Positions 32,522 to 40,294 are shown, counted from the stretch's first letter. The stretch: DNA of 42,592 nt from CAZJKE01 sp964546585 (GCA_964546585.1 CAZJKE010000014.1:1-42592), one strand, 5' to 3'. Program-made: numbers and translations. The notes: a model not told the origin generated them from the sequence alone.

Positions 32522-33394
32522 ATGGCAAACATTGAAATCAAACCCGATCCACAGGCCACCTGTCTTGAAGGAGCCGTGACGCTGCGTACCGTTCGGCGGT
32601 GGGCACGCCGCGGAACAAAATTCGCGTGCCTGACCTGCTATGACGCAACAACCGCGTCGTGGCTGGCGGAGGCCGGGTTGCCAATGATGCTCGTTGGTGA
32701 CACCGCAGGTGAAGTGATCCTCGGTCATGACAGCACGATCCATGCGCCGCTGGACTTTCTGTTGACGATTACTGCCGCCGTCAAACGGGGTGCACCGGAT
32801 GTGTTTGTCATGGGCGACATGCCATTCATGAGTTATCAGGTCGATGACTCTTCGGCAATTCGCAACGCCGGCCGATTCATCACTGACGGCCGCGCGGATG
32901 CCGTCAAACTGGAGGTGGACGGCAAGTTCACTTCCCGCGTCGAGTTGATCTGCCGCGCAGGAATCCCCGTAGTAGCGCATCTCGGGTCAAGGCCGCAACA
33001 GGCCAAACAGACCGGCGGGTATGTCACGGCCGGACGAAGCGCCGATGCGGCGCGGATCATCGTGGATGATGCTGTAGCGATGCAGGATGCCGGGGTGTCC
33101 ATGCTCCTGCTCGAGGCGGTACCGGAAGAAGTGTCCGTGGCGGTTGTCGATGCAACATCCATTCCGGTCATTGGGTGCGGAGCGGGCACGGTCTGCCACG
33201 GGCAGGTCGTGGTGCTACAGGACCTCGCGGGGCTCACCCGCTGGCAGCCTTCCTTTGCGCGACCCATTTCGGACCTCGGCAACGCACTTTCCTCCGTTGC
33301 ATCAACATGGATGGACAGGGTCTCCACGAGCGATCTTGGTGATCATCCCTACGCCATGCGTGAAGGTGAAGCCGATCGACTCGCCAAAGAGTGA
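32522..33394 (+). CDS. panB: 3-methyl-2-oxobutanoate hydroxymethyltransferase PanB
   Basis: PanB makes ketopantoate from 2-ketoisovalerate and methylene-tetrahydrofolate, the first committed step of pantothenate and CoA synthesis. The 290-residue protein keeps the metal and active-site residues in family motifs: D60 (MLVGDTAGEVILGHDST), D99 (VMGDMPFMSY), K129 and E131 (VKLEVDG), H153 (VAHLGSRPQ) and E198 (LLLEAVPEE). The wording of several motifs is diverged: AHLGSRPQ versus the common GHIGLTPQ, and CLTCYDA versus LTAYDA. So a PanB-like paralogue is possible, but a true PanB is more likely. I chose ATG 32522 because a TATAAT box lies 12 bases upstream; an alternative ATG at 32495 overlaps the previous gene. 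Confidence 0.9.
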   Translation: MANIEIKPDPQATCLEGAVTLRTVRRWARRGTKFACLTCYDATTASWLAEAGLPMMLVGDTAGEVILGHDSTIHAPLDFLLTITAAVKRGAPDVFVMGDMPFMSYQVDDSSAIRNAGRFITDGRADAVKLEVDGKFTSRVELICRAGIPVVAHLGSRPQQAKQTGGYVTAGRSADAARIIVDDAVAMQDAGVSMLLLEAVPEEVSVAVVDATSIPVIGCGAGTVCHGQVVVLQDLAGLTRWQPSFARPISDLGNALSSVASTWMDRVSTSDLGDHPYAMREGEADRLAKE

Positions 33395-33428
33395 ACTTGG
33401 AGCCCGGTTTTTCCGAAGTACAGGGTAG

Positions 33429-34583
33429 GTGTCCTTCACAAAGCACAATCCACCGGCGCTCGGCGGCTACGGCCCCGCCATCGTTCTCGTGTGCGGTCTC
33501 ATTTCGGCTGCGGTGATCACGACCTGGTTTCTTCAGAGACCAACGGCCGAGCCACCGCAAGTACTTGTTCAACAGGCTGCACACCGCCTCTCTCAGAGCG
33601 AAGTCATTGGAGAAATCAATCGGTCGTTTCGGGATGTCGCCGCGCGGATGCGGCCGTCGGTTGTACACATCAGCGCGTCGCACGACCTGAACAACCCACG
33701 CGTCGCCCGCATCAGCACCGGATCCGGATGGGTGTGGGATGAACAGGGACACATCATTACCAACCTGCATGTGATCCACGCCGCGGATCAAATCGATGTG
33801 TTGTTTCATGACGGGTCGCGAAAGCCGGCAGAGATCGCCGGCTTTGACGAGACCACCGACATTGCAGTTCTGAAGGTAGACGATGGTGCATTCATTCCGG
33901 CGATTCGTTCCGAACAATCCCCCGCGCAAGGCGACATCGTCTTTGCGTTCGGGTCACCCTTCGACTACCGATTCTCAATGTCGCAAGGGATCATCTCCGG
34001 ACTCGGGCGCACCGCAGGCCTGCTCGGCCGCGGCGGATACGAAAACTTCATTCAGGTGGATGCGGCCATCAACCCGGGCAACAGTGGCGGTCCACTGACG
34101 AACTGGAGTGGTGAAGTCATCGGGATGAACACGGCGATTGCAAGTCGAGAAGTGCAGGTGGCAGAACGAGGATGGTTCGCCGGTGTCGGGCTGGCCATCC
34201 CCATGGACATGATCCTGCCCGTCGTTGAACAACTCATTCGCAACGGCGATGTGCAAAAGGGATTCATGGGCGTATACATCGCTCCGGTCGATGAGCGGTG
34301 CGATGTTCTCTTCGAGTCAGCGAATGTGGTAGCACATGGCGTGCTGGTCACCGGTGCTCCGCCAAACGCGCCTGCCGGACGGGCGGGAGTCCGGAGTGGG
34401 GACATCATCCTCGCAATTGACGATCATTCGACGGCGACAATGTCGCAGTTGCGGTCGATCATCTCGTCGCGACACCCCGGGTCGACCGTCACGGTTCGGC
34501 TGCTGCGATGGAATGCGGACGGAGAAGTCGCGGAACAGTTGGAAATCCTCGTGACGCTCGACAACCTCTATGTTGATGTGTAG
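33429..34583 (+). CDS. HtrA/DegP-family periplasmic serine protease, membrane-anchored, one PDZ domain
   Basis: A 384-residue protein that starts with GTG. One N-terminal transmembrane helix (about 15-35) anchors it. The trypsin-like domain has the triad H114 (ITNLHVIHA), D144 (TTDIAVLKV) and S219 (INPGNSGGPL). A single PDZ domain follows (about 280-378; GVLVTGAPPNAPAGRAGVRSGDIILAIDD, SRHPGSTVTVRLLRW). This is the DegS/HtrA layout: quality control of misfolded envelope proteins or regulated site-1 cleavage. The histidine sits in NLHVIH where NxHVV is commoner. A TTGGAG-N16-TACAGG sequence before the GTG is a weak promoter candidate. The stop overlaps the convergent ABC ATPase gene by 16 bases. 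Confidence 0.93.
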   Translation: MSFTKHNPPALGGYGPAIVLVCGLISAAVITTWFLQRPTAEPPQVLVQQAAHRLSQSEVIGEINRSFRDVAARMRPSVVHISASHDLNNPRVARISTGSGWVWDEQGHIITNLHVIHAADQIDVLFHDGSRKPAEIAGFDETTDIAVLKVDDGAFIPAIRSEQSPAQGDIVFAFGSPFDYRFSMSQGIISGLGRTAGLLGRGGYENFIQVDAAINPGNSGGPLTNWSGEVIGMNTAIASREVQVAERGWFAGVGLAIPMDMILPVVEQLIRNGDVQKGFMGVYIAPVDERCDVLFESANVVAHGVLVTGAPPNAPAGRAGVRSGDIILAIDDHSTATMSQLRSIISSRHPGSTVTVRLLRWNADGEVAEQLEILVTLDNLYVDV

Positions 34584-35344
34584 CGAGCAGCCAGTAATGA
34601 TCGCGCGGCGTTGCTCGTAGGCTCGTGGATGATCTGAGCGACCAATCCCTGTTCGACAATGCACCCCTGATCCATCACGATCACTTCATCGCAGAATTGA
34701 TTGACTACCGCGAGGTCGTGCGAGATGAACAGAATCGTCAGCCCGAGATCCTGTCGAAGATCGGTCAGCAGTTCGAGAATGCGTGCCTGCACCCGCACAT
34801 CCAGCGCCGAGGTCGGTTCGTCGCAGACAAGCAGGTCCGGTTCGGTGGCGATTGCGCGGGCGATGGCAATGCGTTGTTTCTGCCCTCCGGAAAACTCATG
34901 AGGACGCCTCGTGGCGTCCTTTTCCTCCAGACCGACTCGCTCCAGCAGTTCCGCAACTCGCTCACGCAGACGCCTGCCGCGGGCGAGGTGGTGTACCTGC
35001 AAGGGCTCGGCAATGATGCTCCCGACCCGCATGTGCTCATTCAATGATCCACCCGGATCCTGAAAGATCATCTGCATGCGGCGGCGAAGGCGCCGCATCG
35101 CCCGCTCACCGAGTTGATGCAGAGCCATCCCGTCGAACTCGACCACTCCCCCTTCAAGCCTCTGGAGCCGCAGGATGGCCCTCGCAAGGGTGGACTTGCC
35201 GCAGCCCGAGCGACCAACCACCCCCAGAGCCACGCCCCGATCAAGTGAAAAGGAAACGCCACGCAGGGCGCGGATCTCCTGCCCGCGATCCTGAAAGGTG
35301 ACCCGGAGATCACTGGCTTCCAACAAATGTGCTGCTTCTGGCAT
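34568..35344 (-). CDS. ABC transporter ATP-binding protein, OppF/DppF type
   Basis: A 258-residue ATPase. Walker A is GRSGCGKST, the signature is EFSGGQKQR, Walker B is LLVCDEPTSALD and the H loop is ISHDLAVV. The Q loop (MIFQDPGGSLNEHMRVG) and the overall sequence point to the oligopeptide or dipeptide importer class (OppF/DppF), which powers uptake of peptides or nickel. No permease, substrate-binding protein or partner OppD lies in the window, so it is an orphan here or its partners are elsewhere. The gene is divergent from thyA and convergent with htrA (16-base overlap). Confidence 0.92.
   Translation of the reverse strand: MPEAAHLLEASDLRVTFQDRGQEIRALRGVSFSLDRGVALGVVGRSGCGKSTLARAILRLQRLEGGVVEFDGMALHQLGERAMRRLRRRMQMIFQDPGGSLNEHMRVGSIIAEPLQVHHLARGRRLRERVAELLERVGLEEKDATRRPHEFSGGQKQRIAIARAIATEPDLLVCDEPTSALDVRVQARILELLTDLRQDLGLTILFISHDLAVVNQFCDEVIVMDQGCIVEQGLVAQIIHEPTSNAARSLLAARYTST
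34901..34923 (+). terminator. Terminator-like hairpin antisense inside the ABC ATPase gene
   Basis: AGGACGCC 34901-34908 and GGCGTCCT 34913-34920 form a perfect 8-bp stem with loop TCGT, continued by TTTCC. In the plus orientation it looks like an intrinsic terminator and could stop htrA transcripts that run 320 bases into the convergent gene. It also encodes ordinary codons of the ATPase, so it may be incidental. Confidence 0.35.
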
Positions 35345-35385
35345 GAGTTCTGACGGCGATCATGGTATCTTCGGCGCTCGCACGG

Positions 35386-36180
35386 ATGCAGCAATACCTC
35401 GACCTTCTCCAGCACATCATGAACCACGGGACGGCGAAGGCCGACCGCACCGGTATCGGCACGCGCAGTGTCTTTGGCTGGCAGACGCGGTACGACCTTG
35501 CGGACGGTTTCCCGCTTGTGACGACGAAGAAACTCCACCTCCGGTCGATCGTTCATGAACTGCTCTGGTTTCTTCGGGGCGATACGAATGTCGAGTACCT
35601 GAACGAGCACGGCGTGTCGATCTGGGACGAATGGGCTGATGAAGATGGTGATCTCGGTCCCATCTACGGCGCGCAGTGGCGATCTTGGCGGACCCGGGAC
35701 GGGAGATCCGTCGATCAGATCTCAGAACTTGTCGAGCAGTTGCGATCAAGCCCAGACTCGCGAAGACATGTCGTGTGCGCGTGGAACGTTGGTGATCTCG
35801 ACAGGATGAAACTGCCGCCGTGCCACTGCATCTTTCAGTTTCATGTGGCAGACGGAAGGTTATCGTGCCAGTTGTATCAGCGGAGCGCCGATGTCTTCCT
35901 TGGCGTGCCGTTCAACATTGCGTCCTATGCATTGCTTACGATGATGATGGCTCGCGTTGTCGGTTTGGAGCCGGGCGAGTTCATACATGTGCTTGGTGAT
36001 GCTCACCTGTACAACAACCACTTGGAGCAGGCAAAGGAACAATGTTCGAGATCGCCGCAGCCGCTGCCGACGATGGCGATTGCCGATCGTGGACAAAGCA
36101 TCTTTGACTTTTCGTTCGAAGATTTCTCGTTGACCAACTACGAACCGCATCCTCACATTTCGGCGCCCGTGGCCGTGTAG
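35386..36180 (+). CDS. thyA: Thymidylate synthase ThyA
   Basis: ThyA methylates dUMP to dTMP with methylene-tetrahydrofolate, producing dihydrofolate. With ATG 35386 the protein has 264 residues, the same as E. coli, and the nucleophile falls at Cys146 (LPPCHCIFQFHV), the E. coli position. Other motifs are DRTGIGTRSVFG, VTTKKLHLRSIVHELLWFLRGDTN, YGAQWRSW, QLYQRSADVFLGVPFNIASYALL and HLYNNHLEQ. An ATG at 35362 would add 8 residues with no better ribosome site. It is followed 8 bases later by folA, which recycles the dihydrofolate, a classic pairing. Confidence 0.97.
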   Translation: MQQYLDLLQHIMNHGTAKADRTGIGTRSVFGWQTRYDLADGFPLVTTKKLHLRSIVHELLWFLRGDTNVEYLNEHGVSIWDEWADEDGDLGPIYGAQWRSWRTRDGRSVDQISELVEQLRSSPDSRRHVVCAWNVGDLDRMKLPPCHCIFQFHVADGRLSCQLYQRSADVFLGVPFNIASYALLTMMMARVVGLEPGEFIHVLGDAHLYNNHLEQAKEQCSRSPQPLPTMAIADRGQSIFDFSFEDFSLTNYEPHPHISAPVAV

Positions 36181-36188
36181 CAGGCTCC

Positions 36189-36671
36189 ATGTCCGTAGCA
36201 CTCATCGTTGCAGCAAGTACGCACGGCGTCATTGGCGTTGACGGCCGGCTTCCCTGGCACTTGCCTGATGATCTGGCGAGATTCAAGGATCTGACGATGG
36301 GGCACAGCCTGATCATGGGCCGCCGGACATGGGATTCGATCGGCCGGCCGTTGCCCGGGAGGAAGAGCATTGTGCTGACGCGGCAGGCTGGATTCGAGGC
36401 CGACGGGGCCTGCGTGGTCGCTTCGCTGCAGGATGCGATTGATGCGGCAGAAGGCACAGCCTTCGTCATTGGTGGCGGAGAAGTGTATGGGGCCGCTCGG
36501 TCCCTTGCAGACCGTGTGTACCTGACGGTTGTTCACGCTGACATCGAGGGCGATACGCTGTTTCCAGCACTTGACGGGGGATCCTGGGCGTGTATTGACC
36601 GGGTCGAACATCCTGCCGACGAGCGGCATGACCACGCGATGACCTTCGAGATCTGGTCCAGAGAGGCCTGA
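36189..36671 (+). CDS. folA: Dihydrofolate reductase
   Basis: DHFR regenerates tetrahydrofolate with NADPH after the ThyA reaction. The 160-residue protein has the active-site acid Asp28 (LPWHLPDDLARFK), the NADPH-binding IMGRRTWDSIGRPLPGRKSIVLTR and FVIGGGEVYGAA, and the usual length. It sits 8 bases after thyA on the same strand, so the two are almost certainly one operon. After its stop, a hairpin GGAACTGCT/AGCAGTCCC (36685-36710, one mismatch, no T run) precedes the next small gene. Confidence 0.97.
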   Translation: MSVALIVAASTHGVIGVDGRLPWHLPDDLARFKDLTMGHSLIMGRRTWDSIGRPLPGRKSIVLTRQAGFEADGACVVASLQDAIDAAEGTAFVIGGGEVYGAARSLADRVYLTVVHADIEGDTLFPALDGGSWACIDRVEHPADERHDHAMTFEIWSREA

Positions 36672-36728
36672 TTTTGGCCGATTTGGAACTGCTGGGCCGA
36701 TAGCAGTCCCGTGTCGCAATCGGCAGGC

Positions 36729-36959
36729 ATGATGGTGCAGACACCGGCTAGTGAGTGTTGTCCCTTCGTCGAGGAGGGCAACCCTGCCTGCAGTACCCGT
36801 TTCACGCTCGGACACTTGGAGCAGGCATGCGATGTGTGTTTCGGTGGGTACCGAGTGTGTCCGGTCTACCGCCGTCTGGTGCGTGTCAATGTGTCAGCGG
36901 CACCGCCTGAATTGACCCTGCATGGGTATTCCACTGAACTACGACCAACAGGTTCGTGA
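36729..36959 (+). CDS. Small cysteine-rich protein, unknown function
   Basis: A 76-residue protein with six cysteines: CC near residue 10 (SECCPFVEEG), then PACSTRF, ACDVCFGGY and RVCPVYRRL. The order CP..., C, CxxC, C with conserved-looking spacing suggests a zinc or iron-sulfur site. No signal peptide or helix is visible. I place the start at ATG 36729; an in-frame GTG at 36711 is the alternative. The last 38 bases overlap the start of xerD in another frame, which suggests translational coupling. Why I believe it: the Cys pattern and charged helical linker look selected rather than random, and it fills the only gap between folA and xerD. Function unknown. Confidence 0.55.
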   Translation: MMVQTPASECCPFVEEGNPACSTRFTLGHLEQACDVCFGGYRVCPVYRRLVRVNVSAAPPELTLHGYSTELRPTGS

Positions 36960-37839
36960 CTTTCTCGGGTATCTCCGCGTCGAAGCCGGTCTGTCTGCCG
37001 CAACGCTTGAAGCGTATCGCTGCGATTTGCGCGACCTTCAAGATGATTTGACTGCTGATGGCATTGACTCGGTGGCAGACATTGCGCCGTCGCATCTGGC
37101 CGAGCACATTCGACAACTGCACCGCAGTCGCGGCATGCAGCCGTCGAGCGTTGCGAGACATCTCTCGACCATCCGAATGTTCTTTCGGTTTCTTACGGCA
37201 TCCAATCGGTTGGAGGATGATCCAGCCCACTTGCTTGAGACGCCGACGCGGTGGAAAAAGTTGCCCGATGTTCTCTCGCCATCACAGATGAAAACACTTA
37301 TCGAGGCGGCGAATGAAGAGGCAGGGCGGCTGTGGCAGCGGGACCGAGTGCTGGTGGAATTCATGTATGCAGGTGGCATGCGGGCAAGCGAGGTCGTCGG
37401 CATTCGCCTTCATGAGTTCAAGGAGGCGATGGGGGTTGTCCTGGTGACGGGAAAGGGGAACAAGCAGCGGCTCGTTCCGTTGGGTGAGCCAGCGAAGCAG
37501 GCGGCGGAGCAGTATCTGGGAGAATTGCGGCCGGAATTGATGCGGTTTGATGACGGTCGGGATGACGAGCGACTGTTGTTGTCGAACACGGGGAGGCCGC
37601 TGGAGCGTGTGGCGGTCTGGCAGATCATCAGGAGGCTTGCAGCGCGGGCCGGGTTGGAGCATGTGCACCCGCACATGCTCCGCCACAGTTTCGCCACGCA
37701 TATGCTCGCCGGTGGCGCAGATCTTCGCGTCGTGCAGGAATTGTTGGGGCACGCCGACATCGGCACTACCCAGATCTACACCCACATTGATCGCTCCCAA
37801 CTCCGCGCGGTCGTCGCCAGGTACCACCCCCGCCCCTAG
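36922..37839 (+). CDS. xerD: Site-specific tyrosine recombinase XerD
   Basis: XerD with XerC resolves chromosome dimers at dif during division. The 305-residue protein has an N-terminal SAM-like core-binding domain (DFLGYLRVEAGLSAATLEAY) and the catalytic residues R154 (MYAGGMRASEVVGI), K178 (VTGKGNKQRLVPLG), H251 and R254 (HPHMLRHSFATH), H277 (LLGHADIGTTQ) and Tyr286 (IYTHID). The end RAVVARYHPRP resembles the XerD rather than XerC C-terminus. No integrase-flanking att repeats or mobile cargo are seen, so it is the housekeeping enzyme. Its start overlaps the small Cys-rich gene by 38 bases. Confidence 0.95.
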   Translation: MGIPLNYDQQVRDFLGYLRVEAGLSAATLEAYRCDLRDLQDDLTADGIDSVADIAPSHLAEHIRQLHRSRGMQPSSVARHLSTIRMFFRFLTASNRLEDDPAHLLETPTRWKKLPDVLSPSQMKTLIEAANEEAGRLWQRDRVLVEFMYAGGMRASEVVGIRLHEFKEAMGVVLVTGKGNKQRLVPLGEPAKQAAEQYLGELRPELMRFDDGRDDERLLLSNTGRPLERVAVWQIIRRLAARAGLEHVHPHMLRHSFATHMLAGGADLRVVQELLGHADIGTTQIYTHIDRSQLRAVVARYHPRP

Positions 37840-37851
37840 GGCAACCCCAGA

Positions 37852-37876
37852 GTGTCCGGGACCGGTCCCGGACACC
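37852..37876. repeat. Perfect 24-bp palindrome upstream of the 314-aa gene
   Basis: GTGTCCGGGACC at 37852-37863 is followed by its exact reverse complement at 37864-37875. It shares the blocks GTCCGG, ACCGGT and CCGGACACC with 7471-7506. It covers the -35 position of the promoter at 37882. Confidence 0.75.
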
Positions 37877-37881
37877 CTGGC

Positions 37882-37887
37882 TATAGT
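37882..37887 (+). promoter_or_regulatory. -10 box TATAGT, six bases before the ATG at 37894
   Basis: The sequence reads TATAGT GGTGCG ATG; TATAGT matches 5 of 6 to TATAAT. The palindrome lies 5-6 bases upstream. A leaderless mRNA is predicted. Confidence 0.55.
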
Positions 37888-37893
37888 GGTGCG

Positions 37894-38838
37894 ATGGCGG
37901 TCGTGGTGATAGCGTTGGCAGCAGTTCAGCCGCTGTGCACACGAGGGCACTTTCAGGCGGCAATGGGTCCGCTGTTGGATGATGGCCAGCGGCTCGTGGC
38001 CGAATCCGTGTTGAGTGACTATCTGGACCGCGCCGGGGCACTCGATGACGAAGATGGCCACCGAGCAGCTGCGTTGCTCGACGATTTCATCGCCTCACTG
38101 CGGGCCCTCGCAGCAGATCCGACATGGACACAGGCGTGCCAATCCCTCCACACCACCGTGCTCCTGGAGGAACGGGAATCCAACAACCCCTGGCCCGGAT
38201 GCCCATGGATCGACCCCGCCCTCCTGGATCCCCCGGCAGAGGTCAGTAATCGAATGTACGCATTCCTCACCGAGGAGGCCCATCGCGATCGCCTCGCACG
38301 CGCCGCCCAGCGCACCGCATCGGCCGCAGGTGATCTCGACGCTTGCCGCTCACAAACGGCCGCAGCCATGGAACGATGGTCGACATGGCAGGATCTACTC
38401 GACCACCTGATGCAGTCAGCAACACCGCCTTTGACAGGGACGCAACAACTTGCCTACCGCACTGCCGCCTATCCCGGGCTCGTCCTTGATCCCCAACCCC
38501 CACGTGCCGCGCAGTGGATCATGGAGCATGTTGATGACCCCGAGGTGCAACGAGCAACAACAACAGCACTCTCGCGATGGCAGGCCGCACTGTCACACCA
38601 CCATGAGCGGGAGATCGCAGACATCCGCACAGCCAGAGTGAAATACGGGTTCGACCCGTGGTCGCCGGGGTGCGGCACACCAACTTCAAGCGCAGCCATC
38701 ACTCTTCGGAACAACCTGCTCGCAACATCTGCCAAGGCCTCACTCCTCGCCCACGAAGTCATGTCTCGGCTTGAGTCGCTGCTCAGCAAGAAGGATCGCA
38801 CGGCACTCCGCGAGTACCTCGATCAAGTGCAGGAATAA
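37894..38838 (+). CDS. Unknown exported helical protein
   Basis: A 314-residue protein not recognised. A short hydrophobic N-terminus (MAVVVIALAAVQPL) may be a signal peptide. The body is helical, Ala- and acid-rich (LSDYLDRAGALDDEDGHRAAALLDDFI), with a more distinctive segment ARVKYGFDPWSPGCGTPTSSAAITLRNNLL, and a helical C-terminus (LLSKKDRTALREYLDQVQE). Three cysteines are spread through it. It follows xerD by 54 bases, with the palindrome and a leaderless-type promoter between them, so it is probably its own transcription unit. Its 3' end overlaps the convergent dus by 16 bases. Confidence 0.7.
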   Translation: MAVVVIALAAVQPLCTRGHFQAAMGPLLDDGQRLVAESVLSDYLDRAGALDDEDGHRAAALLDDFIASLRALAADPTWTQACQSLHTTVLLEERESNNPWPGCPWIDPALLDPPAEVSNRMYAFLTEEAHRDRLARAAQRTASAAGDLDACRSQTAAAMERWSTWQDLLDHLMQSATPPLTGTQQLAYRTAAYPGLVLDPQPPRAAQWIMEHVDDPEVQRATTTALSRWQAALSHHHEREIADIRTARVKYGFDPWSPGCGTPTSSAAITLRNNLLATSAKASLLAHEVMSRLESLLSKKDRTALREYLDQVQE

Positions 38839-39866
38839 TGCATGTCAATGGCTTCGTGCCATTCGCCGGCAGTTCGGGCAGCGATGAATGCCTCTCGGAC
38901 CGGCTCCCGCCGCGGGTGATGCTGCGAAAACTTGATGCCGAACTTCCGCATCATGCGCGACGCGGCCCGCTCGCCATGCAACGCCATGGAGAGTTCGAAG
39001 TGCTCCAGGAGTACCGATCGCTGCTCCGCGAGCGTTGGCGGCGACATCTCCTTCCCAGACATCAACTCCCTCGCCTGCCGAAAAATCCACGGGTTTCCAA
39101 TGCAACCCCGCGCAACCGAAACCGCTCTCACACCGGTGTCCTTCATCATGCGGAAGATGTCCTCCGCAGTCCAGATGTCGCCGCTGCCGAAGATAAGGGC
39201 GTCCGGCATGCTTGCCGTCAACTCCGCAAGAAACGGCCATTGCGACGGGCCGACATATTTCTGCATGACCGTCCGCGCATGCACGGTGGCCCACGCGTAC
39301 CCGAGGTCGAATGCAGCATCAAGGATGCGGCGAAAGTTGTCGACCGACTCATCCGTATCATCAAATCCACGGCGCAACTTCACCGTGGTCGGCAGTGAGG
39401 CCGGTACGATCTCGCGAACTGCTCGCAGCACTGCAACCGCCTCCGTCGGCTGGCCAAGGAAGTGCCCGCCTCGCATTCTTCTCCGAATCTTCTTCACCGG
39501 ACAGGCAAGATTCACATCGATGGCGTCATACCCCATGCCGCAGAGAATCTCGGCCCCTTCCGCCATCTCCTTCTCATCCGTGCCGATGATCTGACCGCCG
39601 ATCGGATGATCATCACATGCGAGCCCCCGCTCCTTGCGCAGCATGTTGGGGTCCTCTCGCCGTCGCCCCTTTCCGCCACTAATCAGCGTCTGGTCCAACA
39701 GCGCTTCCGTGACGCAGTATGGACAGCCATGCCTGCGAGCGACGATCCGCATGGCGGCATCGCTATACCCGGCCAAGCCAGCCTGAAAGAAAGGCGCATC
39801 GAATCCGGGCACCGCAGCAGGAATCCGTGGGTCGACCTGCACGCTCGCAATTGCGGAGGGATTCAT
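38823..39866 (-). CDS. dus: tRNA-dihydrouridine synthase
   Basis: This FMN enzyme reduces uridines in tRNA D-loops. The 347-residue protein has the TIM-barrel start FQAGLAGYSDAAMR, the catalytic Cys122 in DVNLACPVKKIRRRMRGG, then TVKLRRGFDD (flavin/RNA lysine and arginine), ATVHARTVMQKYVGPSQW and the flavin phosphate loop IFGSGDIWTAED ... GVRAVSVARGCIGNPWIFRQ. The order matches the Dus superfamily, though the exact subclass (DusA, B or C) cannot be assigned by eye. The ATG overlaps the stop of the upstream lipoprotein gene as ATGA. Confidence 0.95.
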   Translation of the reverse strand: MNPSAIASVQVDPRIPAAVPGFDAPFFQAGLAGYSDAAMRIVARRHGCPYCVTEALLDQTLISGGKGRRREDPNMLRKERGLACDDHPIGGQIIGTDEKEMAEGAEILCGMGYDAIDVNLACPVKKIRRRMRGGHFLGQPTEAVAVLRAVREIVPASLPTTVKLRRGFDDTDESVDNFRRILDAAFDLGYAWATVHARTVMQKYVGPSQWPFLAELTASMPDALIFGSGDIWTAEDIFRMMKDTGVRAVSVARGCIGNPWIFRQARELMSGKEMSPPTLAEQRSVLLEHFELSMALHGERAASRMMRKFGIKFSQHHPRREPVREAFIAARTAGEWHEAIDMHYSCT

Positions 39867-40285
39867 TCCTGCCGGTCGTGTATGACAATCAGTCCGACCA
39901 TTGGTTCGTGATCACTGACCTGCAACTCGGCGATCACCAACGGCGTCGGCTCATCGGTTCGCCAAATTCCGCCCGCGTTGAACTGCTCGCCAAGGTGGTC
40001 GCGGAACGACCAGAGATCCAGCGTCGCTCTTCCCCCGGCGGGGAGACTTCCAACCGGAAAGGTGAACTGCTGATTCAGCCACAACACACCGTGGTCGTAG
40101 TCAACCGCGGTGCTGTTGACGATTTGGATACTGGCGCCATCGCGAAAGACCTCTATCGGCACCGAGTCGCCTGAGTGCAGTGACCTGGGATAGGCCGCGG
40201 TCGCCAGAGACGGCGCATATCCCGCGCCTTGACAGCCCGCCAAGAGGGCAAGCAGAGGAACCGAAATAGCGGCGACTCGAAACAT
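39863..40285 (-). CDS. Small lipoprotein, unknown function
   Basis: A 140-residue protein with a lipoprotein signal peptide (MFRVAAISVPLLALLAGC; lipobox LLAGC, Cys18). The mature part is beta-rich (SVPIEVFRDGASIQIVNSTAVDYDHGVLWLNQQ, LPAGGRATLDLWSFRDHLGE) and looks like a single small sandwich domain. I do not recognise it. It lies 9 bases after the fibronectin-repeat gene and overlaps dus, both on the same strand, so all three could be on one message. TACACT at 40297-40302, 11 bases before the ATG, is a possible separate promoter. Confidence 0.75.
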   Translation of the reverse strand: MFRVAAISVPLLALLAGCQGAGYAPSLATAAYPRSLHSGDSVPIEVFRDGASIQIVNSTAVDYDHGVLWLNQQFTFPVGSLPAGGRATLDLWSFRDHLGEQFNAGGIWRTDEPTPLVIAELQVSDHEPMVGLIVIHDRQE

Positions 40286-40294
40286 CCGTGGCGA

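Noticed and set aside
36922..37839. XerD as integrase of a mobile element
   Set aside because: No att-like direct repeats, tRNA gene or cargo genes are visible, and the C-terminus matches the housekeeping XerD.
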